Positions 12,145 to 25,043 of a stretch of 64,000 nt of DNA are shown here, piece after piece. Both the position numbers and the translations under genes were made by a program. Numbering within the stretch: position 1 is the stretch's first letter; every line of letters starts with the position of its first letter. Source of the DNA: Istiophorus platypterus (Eukaryota; Chordata; Actinopteri; Istiophoriformes; Istiophoridae); assembly GCA_016859345.1 (NCBI GenBank), contig CM029116.1, positions 5,731,143 through 5,795,142 on the forward strand, in the 5' to 3' direction. The notes below the pieces were generated by a model. It ran no database searches. It was not told the origin of the DNA and saw only the letters and a program-made list of their open reading frames with translations.

Positions 12145-13256
12145 TGCGCCCAGCTGGGGCGAAGTCCAAGGCAGCGAGGACCAAACGAAGCCGGGGTATC
12201 CCCAGGACACGAGCTAAATCAAAGCAGCATTGTCACAACTCCACGATGAGACAAACACAAGCATATTAACGGACAGACTAAGTAGGACGGGTGACAAAAC
12301 AGACGAGATTAAAAGAGATATCTCAAAGGCAACAACCACAATTTCATCTTTTTTTTTTTGCTTTATTCTGAGCAACATGACGGCGGGGCAAGAAAATTCC
12401 TCTGCATATTTATAAAGGAGCTTGTCTGTGTCAAGCCCTGCCCCACCCCCTTGGACTTGGGCCGTCTGATTAGCATTCAGTGAATTCATTAAGACACAAT
12501 CGCTGGTGTCTGGGAACATGGGAACTCTTGATGGAGGAGAGGTTGAGTTCAGCCCACTGGGTAAGTCCCGGCATAAAAAAAAGAAAAGAAAAGAAAAGAA
12601 AAAGCCCCCCCCCCCAACCTGAAGGTCAGCGTGTCCTTAGCCTGCAACTGATCTGATGATCGCAGGCAAACAGAGGCCTGGGGGGTTGGGGGTGGAAGGG
12701 TTGGGGTTGGTGGGGGGGGGGGGGTGAGGTCAGAGTTAAGATCTTTATTCTCACGTGCTGCGCTGTGGCTTTTTTTTTTTTCTTTTCTTTTTGCCAGCAT
12801 GCAAAGATCTGCGCCGGCGATGCCTGAGCAAAAAGGCAGAACGCGAGTCCGACTTTTCGGCTCGATGGTCCCCAAACGAAATCAACCGCAATTCATCACC
12901 CAGGAAGGGAGTGTTGTTGTGCTACGCTATAATATAGTGTTTCTCCTTGTAAGCTGTGAAAAAAGTGTATGTATATATATATATATATATATATATAAAT
13001 ATAAAAATGAGATTAGACTTCGCAACTTTGCAGATCATCCATCCCTCAAAAAGTTGCGTCCCCCCCCCGAACCTCCCCAACTATTACAATCAATGGTGAG
13101 ATCAATGCTCAGCAGGAACCAGGGGGACACCGGGCTGAGAACCCTCCCCGCTGGCTCCAGTGGTTCATATGTTAGGGAGGCGAGCTTCTGGTTGCATCCT
13201 GGCAAACCAGTGATGAATCATTCCTCGGGGAAGCACTTACACACTTCAGCCAGTTT

Positions 13257-13307
13257 AATAATAAAAATAAATAAATGAATAAATAAATAAATAAATAAAT
13301 AAATAAA
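13257..13307. repeat. (AAAT)n microsatellite
   Basis: Tetranucleotide AAAT/AATA repeat with one G interruption. Confidence 0.93.
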
Positions 13308-14949
13308 CCCTGTCCTGCATGAGAGCTTCACGGCAATAAATCACGGACGAGGTATAAAATATTGCGTACGGCCACGGTGCACAAACCCGACGGAGTTTGG
13401 CTCAGCCCTGGTCTCGGCGTCGGAGCTGTCAATCTCCGGCGCGTTTCGTCCGTCCCGCGGTTCAGCCGCCGCTTTGACTCACAGCGACAAATGCAAAACC
13501 TCTTTGTCGTCACCTTCTGCCTTATGAAAAGGGAGGTTTTCACATTAGGGGAGAATTATCGAACAGAGGGGGAAAAATAAAGAAATAAATAAAACACTCC
13601 TCTCTCCGACACCCCCCCGCTTAAAATCGCAATTTGCTCTCTACTTTGCTTCGAGTGCTCCCTTGATGGCGGAGGAAAGATTTGTCGCCCCGCACCTATT
13701 TTAAGGTGTTCACAGCAAAACTAATTACCATTAAAAAACACACAAAAAGGGGGGGGTGATAACAGGAGCTGCTCTGGCAGTCCGCAGCATTTATCCTATA
13801 GGGAAATGTGTACAACATCCTGGAGCTCCTTCCTCTGTTTTGCTCCATCCACAATGAGGGAGGAAGACTTTGATCATCCACTGGGTCTCACTCACCCGGA
13901 AGAAGGAGGAAAAACAGAGTCAGGGCATGAGATTTGGGTTTCCCACATATGGGAATGTGGAGCAGAGGGAAAAAAAAATAAAAAATGAGGTTAACAGTCG
14001 TGAAAAAAGAAAAGAAAACGAAAGAAAAATCGAGAGAAAACGTCCAGCAGCTGCAACACATTTGACAGGAGACAAGGAAAAAAATTCCAACGAGGGTCCG
14101 GGACCGAATTACCGAGGACACATCACCGACGCCGAGGATGACGCCGACTTTGGTCGCAGCGGTGAGCGCGCTCACCAGGTGTCCGTTCAGTATCCAACCA
14201 TTAACATGTATGAATTCCCGTTTTTATTTTGTTTTTGTTGCACTTGCTTTGGCCAAAAACGGGAATGGAATTCCTGCTATTTTCCGCGACATGTTCGGGG
14301 ATTGTTTGTTTTTTTGTTGTTTTTGTCACGAAGCCAAAGCTAAAATAGGGCTTCTTCTCAACAGGGAACGGCAGGATTCGGTCTCAAAAGATGGGGATTT
14401 TTTCTTTTTATTTTTTTTGTCTCTCACAGCCCAGGCGCATAAGCGTGAACGTGACGGCGCGGCAGAGCCGATAGATGCGACTTTTTCGTTTAGGAGTAAC
14501 TTCAAAGTTCAGCCGACAGGGTTAAGAGAGAATAGAGAAGAGAAAAAAATAGGAGCAATCTGCGCCGGCTGCAAATGCTTTTCAAGATGGAAAAACTCTG
14601 ATATGGCGACAACAATAACTACAATAAATACATCTATAGGGGATCCAGGCTTAGGTCAAAAGGAGAAAAAAGAAACTATTTGCTGCTTTTGAAGTATCGA
14701 AGTTGTACCTCGATGTTAATTAAATTTTGTGCATGAGTGTTTTAGTTTCGGTATTTGAGCAGCAGGCATTACCGAACAGCTAAGTGAAGTATATTATTTC
14801 TGGCAAATACCCTGAAAAAAGAAAAGATGAAAAAAAAAGAAAAAAGAAAAGAAGTTTTATTTTGACATAATATCCACAGAAACACAGAGGCTGAGCATTA
14901 AGTATTAATCACACTTAAACACAATGACACTAAGGCAAGAAGAGACAGA

Positions 14950-15004
14950 AATATATCTTATATATATATATATATATATATGCATAAACATATATATATA
15001 TATT
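14950..15004. repeat. (TA)n microsatellite, two blocks
   Basis: Two TA blocks split by GCATAAAC. Confidence 0.9.
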
Positions 15005-18000
15005 TAAAATATAAGATGTATTTCAGTGGAAACTGCAACAAAGGAGGGACTGTGGTCCCGGGAATCTGCTTGTGACTAAGATCAGAGGCATGTTGCAAAG
15101 GGTTTAAGGTACCCATTACTGCTGAGTGCAGCAGCAATGGGATTACCGGTACCCGGAGGGTACAGATGGCACTGAAATCCTCTGAGTCGTTCTGAAAAGG
15201 TCACACAAAACTACGGGAGAGCCCCCATCGCCCCCCCCCATACCCACCTACTCACCCGCCCATTCGCTGCGACGGACAAATTCCTGGGGGCCGCTTTCCG
15301 CTTTCCGCTCCAGCTTTCGGGTTCTCATCGGTTCCCTCCCTGAGCGCTCCACAATCGCTCTTTTCAACGGGGCGATAAAGCGGGAGAGAGCGCGCGGGCG
15401 GAAGCGCCTCTCAAATGTCAAGCGGCCTAACTGGCGGCGCCGGGGGTCGCGGCGGAGGCCGAGTTCAACGAGAAGCCTCAATGAGGCTTTTGTGGGGAGG
15501 AAAAAAAAAACATGTTTCAAAAGGGGCCTCTTTTTTTTTTTGTTAAGGACGTTTTGACATGTCCGATGGCAACGAGGGGAAAAGGATGCGGATGCAGAGT
15601 GTTGCGTTTAAAGACATTAGTCTTTATGGCCTCGCCGAGAACAGACGAATTGACCGCGCAGGTTGTAATTTGATCCAAGGGTCATCTTTGACCCTTTCCG
15701 CTCCCGTCCCCTCGTTCATTTGTCTCTGTCACAACGCCAGCGCTCGTTCGATGGGCTCCGCTGTTCGCACTGCAGCGAGAGGAGCGCAAGCGTTCCCCCT
15801 CTGCCCTGTGCCGCCGCGCTTCCTGCCACCATACGGCCGCATCCTCTCGAGGCGCTGGCTCCTCCACCGGCGCCATATGGCAGGTCCGGCTAGGCGGGCG
15901 GTGCTCTGCGGGACTCGCGCAGGCGTCTCCGTTCGCCGTCTTTTCTTTGGAGGAGCGGCCTTATTATCGGGAACGACACATCGGATACCTACTCAGCTCC
16001 TACACAATATGAGCACAGCGAGGCGGCGGAGCAATTACTAGAACAGACAAAGGTGTATAGTACGTCTGCTGCTGGCCTCAGCCTCTAATCTCAGGAAGGT
16101 TGTTTTTTAAAGTAAGAATCCTACTGTTAAGACTGTTCATCCTTGAAAAACATTCAAGGAAAGCTTTGAAAAATCAGCGTTTAATCTGCAAATGGATTAA
16201 AAACAAAAATGGGTATCGTGTGTCCATGCAATATGTGGCCTCAATACCCAATATCCATCAAATATGTATCAAAATCTGTTTAAAAAACAAACAAACAAAC
16301 AAAAAACCCTGTAAAGCCACATGTAACTTGCTTTTTCTAAAACGTAAACCAACAGATATTGGTTGAGAAGTGAGAGGCCCTAAGAAAAGGCAACTTTACC
16401 TGTTAAGGGGGCAGAAGGACGGAAAAAAAACGAAATCGCCGGCGTTCTCAGTCTCACCTACTTGCGCCTCGTGAGGTCACTATCGGGGTCACGGTTTTTT
16501 GTCTTTTTCCTGTCCTGTCTTTTTCAGCCTCCGAACACCTCACCGCCACACCACCATACAGCTTGTAAACTCAAAGATAGAACCTCCGCCGAGAACTGAC
16601 GGAGCCTGACGGCTGGCAAACCCATCGCGGAGCTGGGGGGGGGGCAGTTCTAATGAGACGACTCTAAACTTCCTACACTTCAAGGGCCTCTTAAATAACG
16701 ACTTTGAACCGGGTGTTGTGGATGTAAAACCGAGTGTGATTTTGCAAAGTGAAACTCGCAGGCTTGCACCTTAGCTAATGCTTTTGCCTTTTCTTTATCC
16801 TGACAAATAGGGGTTTTTTGTATTGTTTTTTTCATTTTGGCACCAGCTATTAGAATATTAGAAGGTGTGAAACCAACTCTTGAGAGAAAGCTGCGAATAG
16901 ACAGTCAGGCACGTGGAGTATGTGTTATAATATGAAGGTGAGACAATCCCGGGATCACACTTCATGTGTGGAGTGTGCTTCTCCCAACCGGGAAAGCTCA
17001 TTCCTAATGGAGAGGTGTCGCCACCGTGTCCTTCCCCCTCTGCGCGGGCATCACGCTCTGAGGAAGCCGAACCGGATTTCGCCCCGTCCCGCGACAGAAA
17101 GGGAGTCTCCCCCCCATGAATCAGAGTTCCCATAAAAATGTGACGCCCCCCCGTGCAGTAATTTATTACCCAATTAGATTAATCTGTCCGCATGAGATCC
17201 TCACGCGGACGTCTACGGTTTGAGGGAGCGTACGTTAAAGGCTTTGCGTGGTGGCTGGTGGCGGTGGTGGCGGTGGGGGCGGGGGCAGCGCCAGCCCCGA
17301 CGCCCCGTGACTGACTGCCATGTTGCAACGTGTCGGTGATAAATGTGCGAAAACGAGCCGGTGATGAATTCAACGCCCTTCCCCGGGGGGCAACACAGAC
17401 CCTCCATTACGTGTCTTATTACCGTCTCTCCTGACTGATGGCTTAATTGATGCTCACAGGCCCAAAACAAAAAACAGAAAAAACAAAACAAAACCAAAAA
17501 ACCCAACCGTGGATTATGAGAACTGATAGGATGGAGGGGAGGAAAAAAACGAAACAATAACAACCACAGTGGCTTTTGACCCAACTAGCCTCCTGTTCAA
17601 CATTTAATTACAGAGCTATAAGGCGCCGAGCCTCCTGTAATATCGAGCGGCCGCCGGACCGTGAAGGTGAACGCAGTGTTTGATCACACGAGGTAATTTT
17701 CGATGGATACAACTTGTTTTTTTTTTTTTTTAAGTTACCCCCCCCCTCCTCCCTTTTTTTTCTTTCCGCTCGGCAGAGAAAACATGGAAATGGGGCCACC
17801 GGCGTGATTGGCACGTCCCGCTTCCCGGGGCTGCTTCTTCCGCTCGCCAAAAAAAACGAGCGCCTTCATGGTTGAAGTCCGGGGAGAAATGCAAAAGCGA
17901 GGAGGAGCGGCGCTCCCTCTCTAGCCACAGAGGTTGACCACGGCATATGCTGCCGCTTATTATTCCCCGTGTCGGCCTGTTTTCCATTGTATTTATAGTG

Positions 18001-18102
18001 CGGGGAGGGGGGGGGCCTTGATTTAGATCTGCTCCATCTGGTGATTCGCTGTAGGGACGGGTGCCACATCCTCTGCTCTTCTGAGTAACTCCCCTCCCTT
18101 CC

Positions 18103-18129
18103 CCACCACCACCACCACCACCACCACAC
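18103..18129. repeat. (CAC)n microsatellite
   Basis: About nine CAC units. Confidence 0.93.
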
Positions 18130-21100
18130 ACCCCCACCCACTCTCTCCTTCTGCTTACTGGCCTTTATTTAAAAAAGATGTTAAGTGAGATAGCAGGGCG
18201 TCAGTCCTCTCTCTCTCTCTGTCTCCATCTTTCTCGCCATCTTTCTCTCCGACACCAGCTGCTGCTGCCGCTGCTGCACAGTTTATGATGCTGCCTGGGA
18301 AGCGGTGGAAGAAGGAGAGGGGGGGTGTCTGGAGCCTGTAGAGGTGTAGAAGAAAAAAACAGCCCTCCCACTTTCTTTGGTGGTATGCAAAGATTCCTCG
18401 GGCGGCCTCCAGAGCCCCCACCCCCCAGCCTCCCCCAGCCTCTGCTCCCATCAACCTTCAGCAGCCCCTGAAAATGAGGTGGGATAAAAAAGAAGAGGAG
18501 GTAGCAGAGCTGAGGTTCGGGGCACAGAGGAGGAAGAGGCTGATTTAAAAAAAAAAATAATAATAACAATAATAAAACGTCTTCACCATCTGACTTCGAC
18601 GCCCGACTCTCCTTCTGCCTCAATATAAAGATGTAAATAAGGGGTTTTCAAGGATTTGTACCTACACATGGGGAGAGAGCGGGTTGCAATTTCTTCTGAT
18701 TTCATGCAACCGCGCTCCACAGGAAATGCAGGGCAGGATAGCCTGGCTGCCGAAGGAGGATTTTTCTTCTTTCTTTTTTCTATTTTTCCCCTCCCTGATC
18801 TAATGAAGTCTCCATATACCCGCACGCGTGCATCGACAATGAGAAAGAGAATAGCAAAATAAAAAATTCTGTGTTTATTCCCAAACATCTCAGCCGCACG
18901 GACACGAGCCCATTTCCGCCGTAATTACATTTTAGAAGCTTTCATAATGCCTCTTAATGGGGAGAAAAGTCAGCGCGACGGACAACTGGTAATGTGATCG
19001 TCTACCCATGACTGACACTCAATTCAAATCTTTCCTTAAATGCCCTTATTTCATTACCCTCTAATGTATTCTTTACTCAGTGTGCTGGTGCAGAGAGAAG
19101 TGGGGGAGAGATGAGGGAAGGGGCGGTTGAAGACGAGCCTCTATCTAAAATGCCTCATTTCATGGGTTATTTTTCTGCCAGAACCCCCCCCCCCCCCCCC
19201 CCAACCTTTAAACGTGGGTAATTACTATTCTCGTGATCGATCAGCGCCTGGCTCCGGCTGGAAACCGGGCCGCCCGTCTCCTGCCGTGAAGTTTGCTGAA
19301 GCTGTGTTTGACTTCCCCTCCAAAGGAACAAATGAGGAGCCCCCCAACACCCCCCCCCCCCAGGGGCAGCTTTGTCGGGGTGGGGGGTGGTGGTGGTGGG
19401 AGGGGGTGTGACAACGTGTCACTCACTTTGCCACAGTTGTAAGACTTTCTGAGCGTTCTCGCCAGAATAAACAACCCACCATGAGGCCGGATGTCTGTCC
19501 GCCGGAGAGCGGGGGAGCTTTCATGTCGAATATCAGCAAGATCATTGAGTTTTTCTCTATAACTGTTGCTATTAGTGAGGTTTACGCAAAAAACAAAACA
19601 AAACAAAACACTTTTTCCAATTAAAGAGATTTTTTTTCAAATTTGAATGCAGGTAGACTCCATGAAAAGTTGCTCATCAACCTACTTGTACAGATTTGGA
19701 CAGGGCCGCTAAAGACTAGCCTCCGAACCGCAGTCAGTCGGATGCCTCGTGTGACAAAACACAAGCAAACAGAGCAGCGGAACGATTTGCAAACAGCTCC
19801 CCGAGCTCCTCAAACCTCAGCGTAGCGGGGAACAAACAGCGCCGACGAAGACGCCTCCGGCCGCTCCCGCACCACGTGCACGCACCTGCCTTTTACTGGC
19901 CCGGTACGATCGCCGCGACCCGGCCGAGGTGACAGGACCCGCGGCCGAAATTTACGACGGGAACATAAAACGGTACCGTTTAATGTTATTTCAGCAAACA
20001 TTCATGTGAGATATGCAAGAGGCCTCCGGGGGGGGGCAGAAGGGAAAAACAGGAAACTGCACACACAGCACAGCTAGTAAAACTAACGTCCCATGCTATT
20101 TGCTCATTGTCACCTCGGTGTGTGGTTGTGGTCGCGCCTGGCTGTTGAGGCCTGAGACTCCCCACTGGTGAGGGGGGAGGGGCTGGGCTTTCATTTTACA
20201 CGCCCGCCAACGGTGAGTAACGGGGGAGGAGGCCGGCCACGGCCCACCTGGCGACCATATGAAGGCCTCGGGCCCCCGGGGCCCCTCCGGCGGGGACCTC
20301 GCTGTCAGGCTGGTAGATTAGGTCTGGATCACAGTTGACGTGTCACGGCGGAGAGCAGTGGTCGGGGGGGGGGCGTTATTTTTCTCTGGTCCACAAGTGG
20401 AGGAGCCAACATGTGATCCAGTGCTTGAGATTAAGGATTTTATACATATTTATTTCTGAAAGAGTCAAATAATCACTTATTCAATTCATAATTAAAATCT
20501 AATTGTTTAATTTATTAAGCAAAAATGCTGAACATTCACTATATCCAGCTTTTTTAAAGAGGATTTGCCGCTTTTCTCTGCTGTATATCATCGTATCTTA
20601 AATATCCTGGAGCACCGGACTGCTGAAAGTGTCACCTTGGCCTCTATGAAATTACCCCCCCCCCACACACACACACATACACACACACTCAATACTGATC
20701 AATACTGATCACGGGAAAAACCCCGGGTACAGCTTTAGGCTTTTCATCTATATTGTTAATGCCATTAGAACATAATAACAACATATCATCTTTCCGGCTG
20801 TTTAATGTTATCACTGCAAACACCACATTAGCGGCCACTCAAGCAACTGTGGCCAATTTCCAACACCCCCCCCCCCCATTCACCTCGCCACCCCCACCCA
20901 TTACCGCTTCCCTTGAAGATATATCGGCGGCCATAAACATGCCAATGAATCACGGCCCGCTCCGCTCGCGCCGCGCCGCCCTTGGTTAGGCGTTGCCTCT
21001 CGGGCTCAAGGTCTAACAGCGGGGTAATTATCACCAAACGCTGAGATAGAGCAGGACGCCGGAGGATATGTTTGCCCAAGGTGCGTGTGCGTGTGTGTTT

Positions 21101-24100
21101 GTGTGTGGGGAGTTTTTCCTTAATTACAAGACACATGGTGTAGGATCAATCATTTAGTGGGTTTTCAGGCCCAAAGACAAAAGAAGAGGGTCTCTACAGG
21201 CCTCCTGTAGCTTGGGCCCAGAAAAGGGGAACGACAAAGGGCTGTTTTTGAAGAACGTGGATCATGAGGCGAGGAGCGGTTTATAAAGCACGTCCAGAGA
21301 ACACAGCGATGCAGCAGAGAGCAGCGGGCAAGTGTCGCGAGTGACAAACCGTGGTCTGTCGGTCGCTCGGGGGAGGACGTAGATCTCTTTTTGCCGATCG
21401 ATAACCCCCCCCCACAACCGTCGCGAAGCCCGGGCACGCTGCCTGCACGTGTCCGAGCCGTCCCCCGCAACCACAGCCCACCCCCCCCCCGGCGTAAGCG
21501 CCCGCGGGGCTCGGCGGGGGGAAGAGGAGCGCGCCCGGAACAACGAGGCTCGGAGCGTGCACACCGGCGGGCTCCCGGCCCCGGGCACTCAGGCTTTGAT
21601 CGCGGCTTGCGGATGGCCCCGCTGAGAGCCCATCAATAAGCGCCGGGGAAGGGCGGGGGCCGTTTGAAGACCCTGCCTCGACGACAACACACCTTTAAAT
21701 CCCCGTGGTACATCCGTACACGCTGTCTGCTTTGAATCGTTGCTTTGTTCAGTCGCCTTCCAAGAAAGAGGATGCTCGTGAAATCCCAGGGGAGCTCCTC
21801 ACTGGATTTCAGAGAGGAAACTCTCTTTTTTACCCCCCCTGCCCACCCGAGTTTACAGGGAGCCCACCGCTTCTTACTCCGTCCCTTTAATGTATCTGGT
21901 TTCCCTATGAAACAGTTATTTTGTTTTTTGTTTTTTTACTTCCGGCTTTTTCGGCTATTCCTCCCTCCCATTTTTCGGGCTTCACATCTACTACGCTGGA
22001 AAAAAAAACAAAGCAAAAAACCAAACACACAAAAAAAAAAGGAGCCTTTTTTCATATCAAGTGTGTAACGGCATATGTGCTGTATATATACACGTCTTTT
22101 CAAACTACTCCACGTGCCAAAATCGCCAGCGGTTGCCTGACAACTGCTCGGCGGCTCCTCCTTCACTTCAACTGTCTCTGGAGGACGGGGAAGCGAAAAC
22201 TTGTGGACTGACCGGTGATTCACGGCGGCACACGAAAGCCCTGGCGACGCAGTCCTTTAAAAAATAATAAGCTGTCGGATTTCCTCTGAAACCTTTGACA
22301 CCTCATTTCCGACTGTTTGTCTCTAGTGTGTTTCCAGTCTTGTGAAAGCACATTTCTTTTTTTTTTTTTTTAAATCATGAATCCGCTGCAAATACATATT
22401 AATACTTAACTCAGTTATATGACTGCTGGTGAAAGGAAACTCCAGCCGGAGTCCGCATGCACGCGTGCACGCACACACACACACACACACACACGTTAGC
22501 AGCAGCTGTTGAAAAGCAATTTAAAAAAATGATTTTCAGTTCATTCCCGCAGATAGCTGGCTAACAGCCTGTCAAGTTATATTCAGTGCCAGTTATGCTG
22601 ATAGCTAAGTCTTCAGTAATGTAAATATCCGAGCCGAACATCAGGTCGTGGTTCCAGGCAAAACAGTGTGAGATGAAGAGCCCCTATCTGGACGATTTGC
22701 GCCGACATCCAACACTCGCACAGACAGACAGAAATCCAATGTGGAGCAGGCAGATATATTAGTTTCTTCCAACAGCGCAGACTGGAGAGCAGCCACTTGA
22801 TTTTCATTAGAAGGTGCAGCTCTCGCTTTGCAGCCTGATCCAAAAGTTTGGTCTAATCTCACCGGAAGCATCTGCCAAGATACACGATTAACGGGGGACA
22901 AAAAAAACCCTGCTCATATCCAGGAGGACATTTCCGGCACAGATCAGCAGCGAGCGAGTCTGCAAGCTTTTCAGCTGCCCCCCCCCCTTTTTTTTTTGAC
23001 TGGAAAAATAATAACGTGCAACTCATCTTCGTCCGCACAGCCCGAGGAAGGGGAAGCGGAACGCTCGCCGAGCTGCAGACGCTGGCGGAGGCTTAGAGGG
23101 GAGGAAGCTGAGACGGTGACGGACGCCAGGAACACGGCTCCCCGGTACACGCAGCACGCTAACCTCGGTGCCACCGCCGCCAACGTTGAGGTGTCGACCT
23201 CACCTGTGGCCGGAGAGTTGAGGCAGAAGGTGGGGGTAAAGAACCACCCCACCCTCAAAAAAAAAACCCAAAAACAAATTGGCTAATATTTAATTTCCAG
23301 CCCAGTCAACTGTTGGAGGAAGACATCGGATCACAAATCAGACATCGAGCAGCCGATCAAAATAGCGCAACCTAGGCTCTGTCCCCTCCACTGTGTGACT
23401 GACAGGCTGCACCGGATTATCAGCGAGGCCTGAACGGCCGTGACCCCTCGGATTCTATTATCTCCCTCTCTGCACATGACGAGCCATTTGGCATCCATGC
23501 CGTCTGTTTGAAAGAACACACACACTCGCACACTCACACACACACACAGATGCAGACACACTTGCTCTGTGGTTATCTTCCAATGTCAGATGGCGGAGCG
23601 CGCCACGGTCAGGCCGAGGCACGTCGGGCGGAACAGCGTCGGAGCTTTCCTCGCTCTCGCACCGCCGGCGACTCCATGACCTGCTGTCACTTTGCCGTCG
23701 CGGTCGGCCGCCGGCCTCCTCTTATTCGCCCAGTTTTGCCGAAGGTAACCAGCAAGTCAAGCGAGCGCCCCGTGAACGGGCCACGTTCGATTCCGAGGAA
23801 GCCCCTCCGACGGAGAAGCCGTGTCTCCGTTTCCCTCGCGTCCAGGCTGAGAGAGAGGAGGCGGCGGCGAGCGGGGGGAAGAGGAGTCTCCCCGAGGGGG
23901 ATGCCAGCAGGCGCTGGAGTAGCGCAATCAGGATGGTCATGATAGGGACACACTCGCTAATGATCAAGTCCTGGCTGGCGGTCAAGTAGATGTGAACGAT
24001 ATCACCGGCAGCGGAGCGACACACTTCAGCTCCCGAGGGCTCGGCTCTGCATATAATCACGATGTAATTACAAATCTTCCATCCAGCTTGACCTTAGCAG

Positions 24101-24963
24101 GTTGTCTTTGGTCCTCGCTGGTAGCAGCTTACTTGTTTCCCTCCGATGTAATGGTGCCTTTATACAAGTGGAGTCAGCCTATAAGACCAGGGTTTGGACC
24201 CTGTAATGAGGTTTATGTATTTCATAGAAAAAAAAAATCAATATTTTACCCGTTTATTGGACATTAGAACGGCCCAGACACTGCCAGTAGAAAAGAAAAA
24301 TAAATAATTTGATCCCATTTTCCTTTTTGAGTGGATTTAGATTACTTTGTCTAGTGACAATTTATGTAAAATGAAAGCCACAGTACAAAGCAGACAAATG
24401 ATGGTGGACAGCGTTTGCATTATCTTGGAACCATTCACCAAAGATTGGTGTTTTCATTATGTTTGTGGGTCTATAAAGCCCAAGAATAACTCATATTTAA
24501 TCATTTGGATTTGTCCGCGGCACCGCGCACTGGAGACATCAACTCATGAGCCAGCTCAAGCAATAGCTGGAATTTGTTATTAAAAAAGAAAAAAAAAAAA
24601 AAGGCGCCCTGGGTTCAGTCACAGTATGACTCTAAATCACAGCCAGAAAAAAGAAAAAAAGACTTTCTGTAATATCACGGTGTAACTAACGAGAGCCAGG
24701 TTGCTGCTCTCCCACGGGGACTGGCATGGCAAGCCTTTGGGCCCGGAGCCGGGCGGTGTCGGGTGGGGTTGGGGCGGTGGTGGGTTCAGACTGGTCCAGA
24801 CCCAGAATTAGAGCAGAGAGCAGAGTCACTGCGCCGGATCAAAGAGCACCTTTGTTCCTCCGCTCCCCTTGGAAAGGAGCAGAGCTCTCAGCTTTCACTT
24901 CTCCTTTTCTTTTTCTTTTTCGGTTGAGGTTTCTGTGACATTTTGTTTCTGTTTGAGCAAAAG
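18130..24963. other. Non-coding, probable LHFPL6 intron
   Basis: Holds an 18-base C-run (19185-19202), AC repeats (20662-20688, 22471-22494, 23515-23548), a two-copy 10-base repeat (20691-20710), and AT-rich complex islands at 18890-19090, 20400-20640 and 24060-24540. No exon is supported. Confidence 0.4.
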
Positions 24964-24985
24964 TAACACACACGCGCACTCATGC

Positions 24986-25016
<31 letters not shown>

Positions 25017-25043
25017 TGCATGCGTATACATACATGCACACAC
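24964..25043. repeat. (CA)n-rich microsatellite
   Basis: Interrupted CA repeat with GCATGC and GTATAC words. Confidence 0.9.

Larger units (their letters stand above)
12145..18102. other. Non-coding, probable LHFPL6 intron
   Basis: Contains a G-rich cluster (12680-12724), TA repeats (12966-12997, 14950-15004), an AAAT repeat (13257-13307), A/G-rich runs, and a CG-containing segment at 15230-16020 whose 160-codon open frame has no recognisable domain. No exon is supported. Confidence 0.4.

Noticed and set aside
12724..13278. 184-codon plus-strand open frame
   Set aside because: It crosses a T-run and a TA repeat (IYIYIY) and has no domain.
15140..15190. Minus-strand CHLYPPG peptide resembling LHFPL6 CALYPLG
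   Set aside because: The preceding LLIGAG and following W residues are absent and no acceptor lies in the right place.
15559..16041. 160-codon plus-strand open frame in a CG-rich stretch
   Set aside because: No recognisable motif, Arg/Ala/Ser bias from GC content, no convincing splice or promoter context.
17130..17175. Minus-strand NYCTGG peptide resembling the LHFPL6 YYCTGAG motif
   Set aside because: The similarity stops after four residues and the flanks do not match the family.
22828..23286. 152-codon plus-strand open frame
   Set aside because: No recognisable family and interrupted in meaning by C- and T-runs; a chance frame.
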